Source of the DNA: Brevundimonas halotolerans
GTDB lineage: Bacteria; Pseudomonadota; Alphaproteobacteria; Caulobacterales; Caulobacteraceae
Direction of reading: 5' to 3'
Assembly: GCF_003730275.1 (NCBI RefSeq)
Contig: NZ_QTTA01000010.1
Location: forward strand, 248,001 to 312,000
DNA length: 64,000 nt
Part shown: positions 53,973 to 61,528 of the stretch, piece after piece
How positions within the stretch are numbered: the first letter of the stretch is position 1
Layout of the letters: the number at the start of each line of letters is the position of its first letter
Made by a program: the position numbers and the translations under genes
The notes under the pieces: model-generated
The model's database searches: none
Told to the model about the DNA's origin: nothing
Seen by the model: the letters and a program-made list of their open reading frames with translations, nothing else

Positions 53973-54362
53973 TCACTTCTTTTTCCGCCCCAAGGCTACG
54001 TCGAGGTCGTCAAGAGCGTCGAACAGTTCGCTCGCAGCGTTCTGCTCGTGATAGTTGCGCCTTAGGACGTCGGCATACCGGCCAACCGCGCCAGCGTCGG
54101 CCTTGTATCTCCGCAGTTCATAGATCGCGAGCAACTGCGCGCCCAATCCGTATTTCAAGCCATTGTTGAAGATGATTTTTGCCAGCTCCTGAAGACGTTC
54201 GTCTCTTGCCCTTTTGGCGCGTTCCCATTCCGTCGTGGCATGGCGCCATGCTGCCCAAGCAAGCGCGACTAGCGACGCAATGCCAAAGAACACCGTGGCC
54301 AAAAGCGCCAGGAACGCAAGCCAATCAGACAGACTCTCGGGCGTTGACCAAATCACCACCAC
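53973..54362 (-). CDS. Single-pass membrane protein of unknown function
   Basis: A 129-residue protein with one transmembrane helix (about 13-37, [23 protein letters not shown]) and a basic-then-acidic cytoplasmic part ([37 protein letters not shown]). The start overlaps the gatA stop by 10 bp, but it has no evident relation to amidotransferase. Base composition is less GC-rich than the flanking gat genes, suggesting it was inserted between gatA and gatB. Family not recognised. Confidence 0.65.
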   Translation of the reverse strand: MVVIWSTPESLSDWLAFLALLATVFFGIASLVALAWAAWRHATTEWERAKRARDERLQELAKIIFNNGLKYGLGAQLLAIYELRRYKADAGAVGRYADVLRRNYHEQNAASELFDALDDLDVALGRKKK

Positions 54363-55831
54363 CGCTCCGGCTTCGCCACGAACCCGGCGGATTGCTCGAG
54401 CACATCGGCCACCTGGAACACGGTCGCCTCATCCAACGCCTTGCCGATCACCTGAAGGCCGAGGGGCAGGCCGCCGCTGTCGACTCCGGCAGGGACCGAA
54501 ATACCGGGCAGGCCCGCGAGGTTGGCCGTGACGGTGAAGATGTCGTTCAGGTACATCTGGATCGGGTCGATCTCTTTGTCGCCGAGAGCAAAGGCGGCCG
54601 AGGGGGTCGAGGGGGTCAGGATGGCGTCGACCTTGTCCCAGACGGCATCGAAATCCTGGGCGATGCGGCGGCGAACCTTGAGCGCGCGGACGTAATAGGC
54701 GTCATAGAAGCCCGCCGACAGCACATAGGCGCCGATGGTCAGGCGCCGCTGGACCTCGGTTCCGAAGCCTTCGGCGCGGCTGGTCTCGTAAAGATCGGTC
54801 AGGGACTTCGCCCCGGTCGCCCGGTGGCCAAAGCGCATGCCGTCATAGCGGGCCAGGTTCGACGAGGCCTCGGCCGGGGCGATGATGTAATAGGCCGGCA
54901 GGGCGTATTTGGTGTGCGGCAGGCTGATCTCGACGATCTCGGCACCCGCGGCCTTCAGCCACTCGACGCCCTTGTCCCACAGCGCCTGAATCTCGGCCGG
55001 CATGCCGTCGACGACGTATTCCCTGGGCACGCCGATGCGCAGGCCCTTGACGCCCTTGCCGAGGCTGGCGGTCCAGTCGGGGGTTTCGACGTCGAGGCTG
55101 GTCGAGTCCTTCGGATCGAAGGAGCACATGGAGCGCAGCAGGATGGCGGCGTCCTCGACCGTCTTCGTGATCGGCCCGGCCTGATCCAGCGAGGAGGCGA
55201 AGGCGACCATGCCGAAGCGGCTGGCGCGGCCATAGGTGGGCTTGATCCCGACGGTGCCGGTGAAGGCGGCGGGCTGGCGGATCGAGCCGCCGGTGTCCGA
55301 GGCCGTGGCGGCCAGGCACAGGTCACCCGCGACGGCCGAGGCCGAGCCGCCGGAGCTGCCACCCGGCGTCAGCTCTGCGTTCGAGGTCTTTGATTTCCAA
55401 GGATTGCGAACGGGGCCAAAGGCAGAGGTCTCGTTCGACGAGCCCATGGCGAACTCGTCCATGTTGAGCTTGCCCAGCATGACCGCACCGTCGGCCCACA
55501 GATTGGCCGTGACGGTCGATTCATAGGGCGGCACGAAGCCCTTCAGCATGTTGGAGCCGGCGGTGGTCTGGACCCCGTCGGTGCAGAACAGGTCCTTGAT
55601 GCCCAGCGGCGCGCCCTCCAGCGCTCCGCCCTCTCCCTTGGCCAGTCGGGCGTCGGAGGCGCGGGCCATGTCCAGCGCCTTGTCGGTCGTCTGGACGACA
55701 TAGGCGTTCAGGGCCGGATTGGCGGCCTCGATATTGGTCGCGAAGGCGCGGGTGATCTCTTCCGACGAGAAGTCGCGGGCCTTGAGGCCGTCCAGCACGG
55801 CCTTGAGGGTCAGTTTGGTCAGGTCGGACAT
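54353..55831 (-). CDS. gatA: Asp/Glu-tRNA(Asn/Gln) amidotransferase subunit A
   Basis: The 492-residue amidase subunit liberates ammonia from glutamine. The Ser-Ser-Lys triad region is intact: PLGIKDLFC (Lys), and the amidase signature [16 protein letters not shown] with [14 protein letters not shown]. The ATG at 55829-55831 ([16 protein letters not shown]) is used; the frame upstream is gatC in another frame. It begins 1 bp after the gatC stop. Together with GatC and GatB it produces Gln-tRNA(Gln) and/or Asn-tRNA(Asn) by transamidation. Confidence 0.97.
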   Translation of the reverse strand: MSDLTKLTLKAVLDGLKARDFSSEEITRAFATNIEAANPALNAYVVQTTDKALDMARASDARLAKGEGGALEGAPLGIKDLFCTDGVQTTAGSNMLKGFVPPYESTVTANLWADGAVMLGKLNMDEFAMGSSNETSAFGPVRNPWKSKTSNAELTPGGSSGGSASAVAGDLCLAATASDTGGSIRQPAAFTGTVGIKPTYGRASRFGMVAFASSLDQAGPITKTVEDAAILLRSMCSFDPKDSTSLDVETPDWTASLGKGVKGLRIGVPREYVVDGMPAEIQALWDKGVEWLKAAGAEIVEISLPHTKYALPAYYIIAPAEASSNLARYDGMRFGHRATGAKSLTDLYETSRAEGFGTEVQRRLTIGAYVLSAGFYDAYYVRALKVRRRIAQDFDAVWDKVDAILTPSTPSAAFALGDKEIDPIQMYLNDIFTVTANLAGLPGISVPAGVDSGGLPLGLQVIGKALDEATVFQVADVLEQSAGFVAKPERWW

Positions 55832-55832
55832 A

Positions 55833-56120
55833 CTATTCGACCACCTTGGGCACGACGAAGAAGCCATCCGCTGACTTCGGGGCGTTGGAGAGCACTTCGG
55901 CGACCTTGTCGCCGTCGGTGACCACATCCTCGCGCAGGCGCAGGGGCTGGGCCACGTTCGAGGTCATGGGCTCGACGCCGTCGACATCGACCTCGTTCAG
56001 CTGCTCGATCCAGTCCAGGATGCCGCTCAGCTCGCGGGCCAGCGGCTCCAGCCGCTCCTCGGGGGTCTTGATACGGGCGAGATGCGCCACCTTGCGCACC
56101 GTCGCGGCGTCGATCGCCAT
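55833..56120 (-). CDS. gatC: Asp/Glu-tRNA(Asn/Gln) amidotransferase subunit C
   Basis: The 95-residue GatC stabilises the GatA-GatB pair. It starts [17 protein letters not shown] and ends with the conserved [34 protein letters not shown] (about 62-95). The ATG at 56118-56120 gives the standard N terminus; the frame opens at 56165 without support. It is directly followed by gatA. Confidence 0.96.
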   Translation of the reverse strand: MAIDAATVRKVAHLARIKTPEERLEPLARELSGILDWIEQLNEVDVDGVEPMTSNVAQPLRLREDVVTDGDKVAEVLSNAPKSADGFFVVPKVVE

Positions 56121-56214
56121 TCCGGCCTCTCCACAACACGGGTGAACGGGCACGCGGCCCGACACGGCGGGATTAGCGGGACAGACCCGGTTTCACAAGG
56201 CGGCGGCGTGAAGC

Positions 56215-56778
56215 CTAGCGCGCCGGGGTGACGGTGACCGTCTCGGGCACCGCGCCGTCGGGGCCGGGCGTGAAGCTGAGGATGATGGCCGTCTGGCGGC
56301 TGCCGATCTCGCTGGTGGCCTGATCCATCACGCTTTCGCTGAGGCGCAGTTCGACCCGGCCCGCGGACACGGCCTGGATCTGGTAGTCGAGGTAGTCGCC
56401 GATGCGGAACACCCGCCAGCCCTCGGCCGGGCTGTGGTAGAAGGCGATGTAGGTATAGAGGCCGTTCATCGCCGGATCGCCGCCTGCCGTGCCGAACATC
56501 TTGGCGGTCAGATCGCCCTGATCCGGGAGATAGTCGAGCTCGACCACCGCGGCAGCGGTCTGGAGTGCGTCGTCGGTCTCGGGTTGCAGAACCACGGCCT
56601 GACCGGCCTCGACCAGGGCGCCGCCCGGCGTGGGGGCCGGGGTCGATGTCGGCGCGGTCGAAGGGTGCTCGGCGGGCGCGGGGTTGTTGAAGCCTTCCCA
56701 CGCCGCCGACAGGCGATCACACCCGGCAAGCCCGCTGATCAGCAGCCCGCACGTGCCCGCAATCATGATCCGTTTCAT
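56215..56778 (-). CDS. Hypothetical lipoprotein
   Basis: A 187-residue protein with a lipoprotein signal (MKRIMIAGTCGLLISGLAGC, Cys about residue 20), a Pro/Thr/Ala-rich linker (about 33-52) and a globular C-terminal region (DYLPDQGDLTAKMFGTAGGDPAMNGLYTYIAFYHSP...). GGGAGG lies 7 nt before the ATG at 56776-56778. No family is recognised. It is upstream of gatC on the same strand with 94 bp between and divergent from ruvX. Confidence 0.7.
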   Translation of the reverse strand: MKRIMIAGTCGLLISGLAGCDRLSAAWEGFNNPAPAEHPSTAPTSTPAPTPGGALVEAGQAVVLQPETDDALQTAAAVVELDYLPDQGDLTAKMFGTAGGDPAMNGLYTYIAFYHSPAEGWRVFRIGDYLDYQIQAVSAGRVELRLSESVMDQATSEIGSRQTAIILSFTPGPDGAVPETVTVTPAR

Positions 56779-56849
56779 ACCCGACCTCCCGTTTCCCGCA
56801 ATCAGCTTCGACCTTGCCAGCCCCGGCGGCAAGGCCTATCGCCTGCCGC

Positions 56850-57314
56850 GTGTCTGTCCATGCCCTGCCTGACCTTGCCGCTCACTGCCCGCCCGGCACC
56901 CCGTGGCTGGGGCTGGACCTCGGCAGCAAGACGATCGGCGTTGCCGCCTCGGACGCCACGCGCATGATCGCTTCACCGTTCGAGGTGATCCGCCGGACGA
57001 AATTCACCGACGACGCCCATGCCCTGTTCCGCCTGATGGACAGCAGGGGGGCCACGGCGCTGGTCATCGGTCTGCCGCTCAATATGGATGGGTCCGCGGG
57101 GCCGCGCGCCCAGTCCAGCCGCGCCTTTGCCCGCAATATGGACCGGCTGCGCGATATTCCGGTCGCCTTCTGGGACGAGCGGCTGTCGACTACGGCGGTC
57201 GAGCGGTTCCTGATCGACGACATGGACATGAGCCGGGCGCGGCGGGGCCAGGTGGTGGATCGCAATGCCGCCGCATGGATTCTGCAGGGCGCGCTGGACA
57301 GTCTGCGCCGCTGA
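56850..57314 (+). CDS. ruvX: RuvX/YqgF-type RNase H-like nuclease
   Basis: About 154 residues of the YqgF family, an RNase H-fold protein linked to pre-16S rRNA end processing and recombination. The fold landmarks are LGLDLGSKTIGVAASD (catalytic Asp), VIGLPLNMDGSAGPRAQ, FWDERLSTTAVE (Glu) and VVDRNAAAWILQGALD (Asp). No strong ribosome site is visible; the GTG at 56850 gives the usual length, with TTG at 56814 as alternative. pyrB starts 51 bp downstream. Confidence 0.9.
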   Translation: MSVHALPDLAAHCPPGTPWLGLDLGSKTIGVAASDATRMIASPFEVIRRTKFTDDAHALFRLMDSRGATALVIGLPLNMDGSAGPRAQSSRAFARNMDRLRDIPVAFWDERLSTTAVERFLIDDMDMSRARRGQVVDRNAAAWILQGALDSLRR

Positions 57315-57365
57315 TCGCGGTTCGCGCTTTCGTTTTGTCGCACATGGGACTATAGCCGCCCGTCG

Positions 57366-58352
57366 ATGGCTCGCCCTGACTCAGACCTTCTGACTGTCAT
57401 TCAAGAACGGCTGAGGCCGTTCCCCCGCGACCATTTCCTGTCCGTCACCGATCTGAACGCCCAGACCGCGCGCGAGCTGCTGGATCTGGCCGACGGCTTT
57501 GTCGAGCTGAACCAGGGCTCGGCCAAGTCGCTGGACCTGATGGCCGGGCGCACGGTGGTGAACCTGTTCTTCGAGAACTCGACCCGCACGAGCGCCTCGT
57601 TCGAGATCGCCGCGCGGCGGCTGGGCGCCGATGTCATCAGCCTGAGCCCGCGCGCCTCGTCGGTGGCCAAGGGCGAGACCCTGATCGATACGGCCGCCAC
57701 CCTGAATGCCATGAAGCCGGATATTCTGGTGGTCCGCCACTCGGCTTCGGGGGCCGCCGACCTGTTGTCGCAGAAGGTCGGATGCGCCGTGGTCAACGCG
57801 GGGGACGGCCGTCATGAACATCCGACCCAGGCCCTGCTGGACCTTCTGACGCTCAAGCGTGAGTTCGGCGACGTCGGCGGCCTGACCGTGGCCATCTGTG
57901 GCGACGTGGCCCACAGCCGGGTGGCGCGATCGAATGTGGCCCTGCTGTCGATGATGGGGGCGCGGGTGCGGCTGGTCGGACCGCCGACGCTGGTGCCGGG
58001 CGATGCCGACCGGTGGGGCTGCGAGGTGTTCCACGACATGCGTCAGGGGCTGGAAGGCTGTGACGTGGTCATGATGCTGCGCCTGCAGCTGGAGAGGATG
58101 CAGGGGGCCCTGGTCCCCTCCACGCGGGAATACTACCGGTTCTGGGGGCTGGACCGCGAGAAGCTGAAGGTCGCAGCGCCCGGCGTGCGGGTGATGCACC
58201 CCGGCCCGATGAACCGCGGCGTCGAGATCGACTCCGACATCGCCGACGATCCGGTGATCTCGCTGATCCAGACCCAGGTCGAGATGGGGGTCTCGGCTCG
58301 CATGGCCGTGCTGGCGGGGCTGTCCCTGCGCCGCGAGGGGGCCGGACTGTGA
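57366..58352 (+). CDS. pyrB: Aspartate carbamoyltransferase catalytic subunit
   Basis: The 328-residue enzyme makes carbamoyl-aspartate in pyrimidine synthesis. The carbamoyl-phosphate loop [29 protein letters not shown], and the [11 protein letters not shown] segment are intact. Its stop overlaps the start of the dihydroorotase-like gene by 4 bp. No pyrI regulatory subunit is present, consistent with an ATCase that associates with a dihydroorotase homologue instead. Confidence 0.97.
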   Translation: MARPDSDLLTVIQERLRPFPRDHFLSVTDLNAQTARELLDLADGFVELNQGSAKSLDLMAGRTVVNLFFENSTRTSASFEIAARRLGADVISLSPRASSVAKGETLIDTAATLNAMKPDILVVRHSASGAADLLSQKVGCAVVNAGDGRHEHPTQALLDLLTLKREFGDVGGLTVAICGDVAHSRVARSNVALLSMMGARVRLVGPPTLVPGDADRWGCEVFHDMRQGLEGCDVVMMLRLQLERMQGALVPSTREYYRFWGLDREKLKVAAPGVRVMHPGPMNRGVEIDSDIADDPVISLIQTQVEMGVSARMAVLAGLSLRREGAGL

Positions 58353-59635
58353 GCGCGCCCGTCTGGATCGTGAACGCCCGGCTGCTGGACCCGACCAGCG
58401 AATACGACGGCCCCGGAGCCGTGCGGGTCGAGGACGGCCGGATTGCCGACGTGGTCCGGAGCGCCGCCTTTGTCCCCTTCGACGATAGGGAGACGATTGA
58501 CGCGGGTGGCCTGTGCCTGTCGCCCGGCCTGATCGACATTCGTGTGAAGACCGGTGAACCGGGGGCCGAGCCAAAGGAAACGCTGAAGTCTGCGGCACTG
58601 TCTGCGGCCGCCGGGGGCGTGACCACACTGGTGATCCAGCCGGACACGGCGCCGGCGGTCGACGATCCCGCCATGGTCGACTTCATCCAGCGACGGGGGG
58701 CGGCGCTGGGGCTGGTCAACATCCTGACCGCAGGGGCGGCGACGCAGGGCTGTGAAGGCAAGCTGATGGCCGAGATCGGCCTGATGCAGGAGGCCGGGGC
58801 TCTCTATTTCACCGACGTCGATCAGGTCATCGCCGACAGCGGGACGCTGATGCGGGTGATGGCCTATGCGACGGCCTTCAATGCCCTGATCGCCTGCCGC
58901 CCCCACGACCCGTGGCTGTCGAAGGGCGCTGTCGCCACCTCGGGCGAGCTGGCCACCCGGCTGGGTCTGTCGTCGGTGCCGGCGATTGCCGAGCGCATGC
59001 AGATGGAGCGCGATCTGGCGCTGGTCGAACAGACCGGTGTGCGCTTCCTCGTCGACCAGATTTCGACCGCGGGCGCGCTGGAGACGCTGGACCGGGCTCG
59101 CCTGCGCGGGCTGGAGGTCGCGGCCAGTGTCTCGATCAACCATCTGCGCTTCAACGAGGTCGACATCGGCGACTATCGGACCTTCTACCGGATGGACCCG
59201 CCGCTGCGCGACGAGAACGACCGGCTGGCCCTGATCGAGGCGGTGCGCGACGGGCGGATCGATGTGATCACATCGGCCCACTCGCCGGCGCCGGCCGAGG
59301 ACAAGCGCCGTCCGTTCGCCGAGGCGACGCCGGGGGCGGTGGGCCTGCAGACCCTGCTGCCCGCCGCGCTGGGACTGCACCATGAAGATGACCTGCCGCT
59401 GCTGGATGTGCTGAGGCCGATGACTGTCGGCCCCGCCGAGCTTCTGGGACTGGCCGCCGGGCGACTGGCGACGGGCGCGCCCGCCGACCTGATCCTGTTC
59501 GACCCCGACGCGCCAGTGGTCATCGACGCCGACGCCCTGCGTTCCAAGTCCAAGAACTCGCCCTTCGACAATCGCCGCCTTCAGGGACGGGTGGAGCGGA
59601 CCTGGGTCGGGGGACGGTCGATCTTCTCGGCCTGA
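58349..59635 (+). CDS. pyrC: Dihydroorotase homologue, catalytically inactive (PyrC'-type)
   Basis: A 428-residue amidohydrolase-fold protein of dihydroorotase length and layout ([14 protein letters not shown] start, [31 protein letters not shown]). The metal site is lost: the HxH of DxHxH reads [10 protein letters not shown], the histidine pair near SVSINHLRF is reduced to one, and the catalytic TDHAPH reads TSAHSPAP with Asp gone. The carbamylated-Lys region is [10 protein letters not shown]. In Pseudomonas an inactive pyrC' homologue co-encoded with pyrB is needed to assemble aspartate carbamoyltransferase; coupling by a 4-bp overlap suggests the same here. An active PyrC must be elsewhere. 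Confidence 0.88.
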   Translation: MSAPVWIVNARLLDPTSEYDGPGAVRVEDGRIADVVRSAAFVPFDDRETIDAGGLCLSPGLIDIRVKTGEPGAEPKETLKSAALSAAAGGVTTLVIQPDTAPAVDDPAMVDFIQRRGAALGLVNILTAGAATQGCEGKLMAEIGLMQEAGALYFTDVDQVIADSGTLMRVMAYATAFNALIACRPHDPWLSKGAVATSGELATRLGLSSVPAIAERMQMERDLALVEQTGVRFLVDQISTAGALETLDRARLRGLEVAASVSINHLRFNEVDIGDYRTFYRMDPPLRDENDRLALIEAVRDGRIDVITSAHSPAPAEDKRRPFAEATPGAVGLQTLLPAALGLHHEDDLPLLDVLRPMTVGPAELLGLAAGRLATGAPADLILFDPDAPVVIDADALRSKSKNSPFDNRRLQGRVERTWVGGRSIFSA

Positions 59636-59695
59636 CTTGCAGCCCTGCGGCCGAAGCCTCATCGTCAGGGTCTGGACTGAGGGAGGCCGAATCAG

Positions 59696-60334
59696 GTGCA
59701 GGATCTGGCAGGAATCGCGGTGCTGACGCTGCTGATGGCTGCGCTGGGCGGCTATCTGGTGGGCTCCATTCCGTTCGGCGTGCTGCTGACCCGGGCCGCC
59801 GGAGCGGGCGACGTCCGCAACATCGGCTCGGGCAATATTGGCGCCACCAATGTACTGCGCACCGGGCGCAAGGACCTGGCGCTGGCCACCCTGTTGCTGG
59901 ATGCCGGAAAGGGCGCTGCGGCCCTGCTGATCGCGCGGGCAGTCACCGACAGTGATGCTGTGGCGGCCATCGCGGGTGGCGCGGCCTTCCTTGGCCATCT
60001 CTATCCCGTGTGGCTGGGCTTCAAGGGCGGCAAGGGCGTTGCGACCTTCTTTGGCCTGATGCTGGCGGCGGCCTGGCCGCTGGGGCTGGTCGCGGCGGCG
60101 GTCTGGCTGCTTACCGCAGCCGTGTTTCGGGTGTCGTCCCTGTCCGCCCTGATCGCCACGCTCGTTACTCCCGTGCTGGCCCTGATGCCCATTGCCGCCC
60201 TGAACCTGCCGACCTCGAACAGCGTCTTCCTGCTGGCGCTGGCGGCGATGACGCTGATCTGGCTGCGCCACTTCGACAACATCATCCGGCTGATCAAGGG
60301 CAAGGAACCCCGCATCGGCGCGAAGTCTGCCTGA
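59696..60334 (+). CDS. plsY: Glycerol-3-phosphate acyltransferase PlsY
   Basis: A 212-residue integral membrane enzyme using acyl-phosphate to acylate glycerol-3-phosphate, the first step of phospholipid synthesis. The three motifs are visible: GSIPFG (about 24), SGNIGATNVLR (about 44-54) and GFKGGKGVATF (about 105-115), with five transmembrane helices. The start is GTG at 59696, with GGGAGG 9 nt upstream. It overlaps dprA by one base (TGATG). Confidence 0.96.
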   Translation: MQDLAGIAVLTLLMAALGGYLVGSIPFGVLLTRAAGAGDVRNIGSGNIGATNVLRTGRKDLALATLLLDAGKGAAALLIARAVTDSDAVAAIAGGAAFLGHLYPVWLGFKGGKGVATFFGLMLAAAWPLGLVAAAVWLLTAAVFRVSSLSALIATLVTPVLALMPIAALNLPTSNSVFLLALAAMTLIWLRHFDNIIRLIKGKEPRIGAKSA

Positions 60335-61416
60335 TGGCGCTGGAGGCAGCCGAACGGATCGCCCGGCTGCAACTGGCCCGCAGCGAGCGGATCGGGCCTG
60401 TCACCTTTGCCCAGTTGATCGCGAGATATGGTAGCGCGCAGGCGGCCCTCGACGCCCTGCCCGGCGTCATCCGCAAGGCCGGCGGCGCAGCCTATACTGC
60501 TGCCCCTCGTGACCAGATCGAGGCGGAGATCGCGAGCGGTGAGGCCCTCGGCGCGAGGCTGGTGGTCATCGGCGACGCCGACTATCCGGAGACGCTTGCC
60601 GCAGTTGACCCCGCCCCACCGGTGCTGTGGGCCAGAGGGAGCCTGGACAGCCTTCGGAAGGACGCCGTAGCCATTGTCGGCGCGCGCATCGCCTCGGCCG
60701 GGGGGCAGCGGATCGCCCGGGGGCTGGCGTCACAACTGGGCGAGGCGGGGATGACCGTTGTCTCGGGACTGGCTCGGGGCATCGATGCCGCCGCGCACTG
60801 GGGATCCCTGTCGACAGGCACGGTGGCCGTGCTGGGGGGTGGCGTCGATGATGTCTATCCGTCGGACAATCAGGACCTGTACGAGCGGATTGTGGCCGAG
60901 GGCTGCGTCCTGTCGGAGAGCCCGCCGGGCACCCGGGCCCAGGCCCGCGACTTTCCAAGGCGCAACCGGATCATCTCCGGCCTGTCGCGCGGGGTGATCG
61001 TCGTCGAGGCCGAGATCCGTTCAGGCTCCCTGATCACCGCGCGGCTGGCCGCCGAACAGGGACGAGAGGTGTTCGCCGTCCCCGGATCGCCCCTGGATCC
61101 CCGATCACGCGGCCCCAACGCCCTGCTCCGCGACGGTGCGACCCTGTGCGAACGGGTCGAGGATGTGCTGGACGCGCTCGGCACCCTGCGAGCCGCCCGG
61201 ATCAAGGCCCCGACACCGGCTGCCGTCGAGATTTCCACCGACCTCGACAATGCTACCCTGGGGGCCGTCGAGGCCTTGCTATCCCCCACTCCGACCCCCC
61301 GCGATGATCTGGCACGCTCGCTGGGACTGCCGGTCGCTGTGGTGTCCGGGACCCTGCTGGAGCTCAGTCTGGTCGGCCGGGCCCGCCTGCTCCCGGGCGG
61401 ACTGGCGTCGCGCTGA
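60334..61416 (+). CDS. dprA: DNA-processing protein DprA
   Basis: The 360-residue protein binds incoming single-stranded DNA and loads RecA during natural transformation. An N-terminal SAM-like helical part (about 1-65), a Rossmann-like DprA domain (about 80-290: VGARIASAGGQRIARGLASQL, VVSGLARGIDAAAHWGSL, AVLGGGVDDVYPSDN, SGLSRGVIVVEAEIRSGSLITARLA) and a C-terminal winged-helix (about 295-360) are present. The ATG overlaps the plsY stop (TGATG), against a longer frame. Presence suggests but does not prove competence. Confidence 0.95.
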   Translation: MALEAAERIARLQLARSERIGPVTFAQLIARYGSAQAALDALPGVIRKAGGAAYTAAPRDQIEAEIASGEALGARLVVIGDADYPETLAAVDPAPPVLWARGSLDSLRKDAVAIVGARIASAGGQRIARGLASQLGEAGMTVVSGLARGIDAAAHWGSLSTGTVAVLGGGVDDVYPSDNQDLYERIVAEGCVLSESPPGTRAQARDFPRRNRIISGLSRGVIVVEAEIRSGSLITARLAAEQGREVFAVPGSPLDPRSRGPNALLRDGATLCERVEDVLDALGTLRAARIKAPTPAAVEISTDLDNATLGAVEALLSPTPTPRDDLARSLGLPVAVVSGTLLELSLVGRARLLPGGLASR

Positions 61417-61528
61417 CTCGGGTTTTCCGGACTGGCGATTGACACGGGACGAGAGGCGAACCACGTTCCCCGGCCTTCTTCTCCGGCCCGAACCCTGGGC
61501 CCCTCCCCCCGAAAAGCGCCACGCCCGT

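Noticed and set aside
56814..56849. Upstream TTG start for ruvX
   Set aside because: No ribosome site precedes it, and the resulting Pro/Ala-rich extension is unlike family members; the GTG at 56850 gives the usual length, though this remains uncertain.
58133..60271. A 712-codon minus-strand frame opposite pyrB-pyrC-plsY
   Set aside because: It spans three genes on the other strand and has Gln/Arg/His-rich low-complexity content without motifs.
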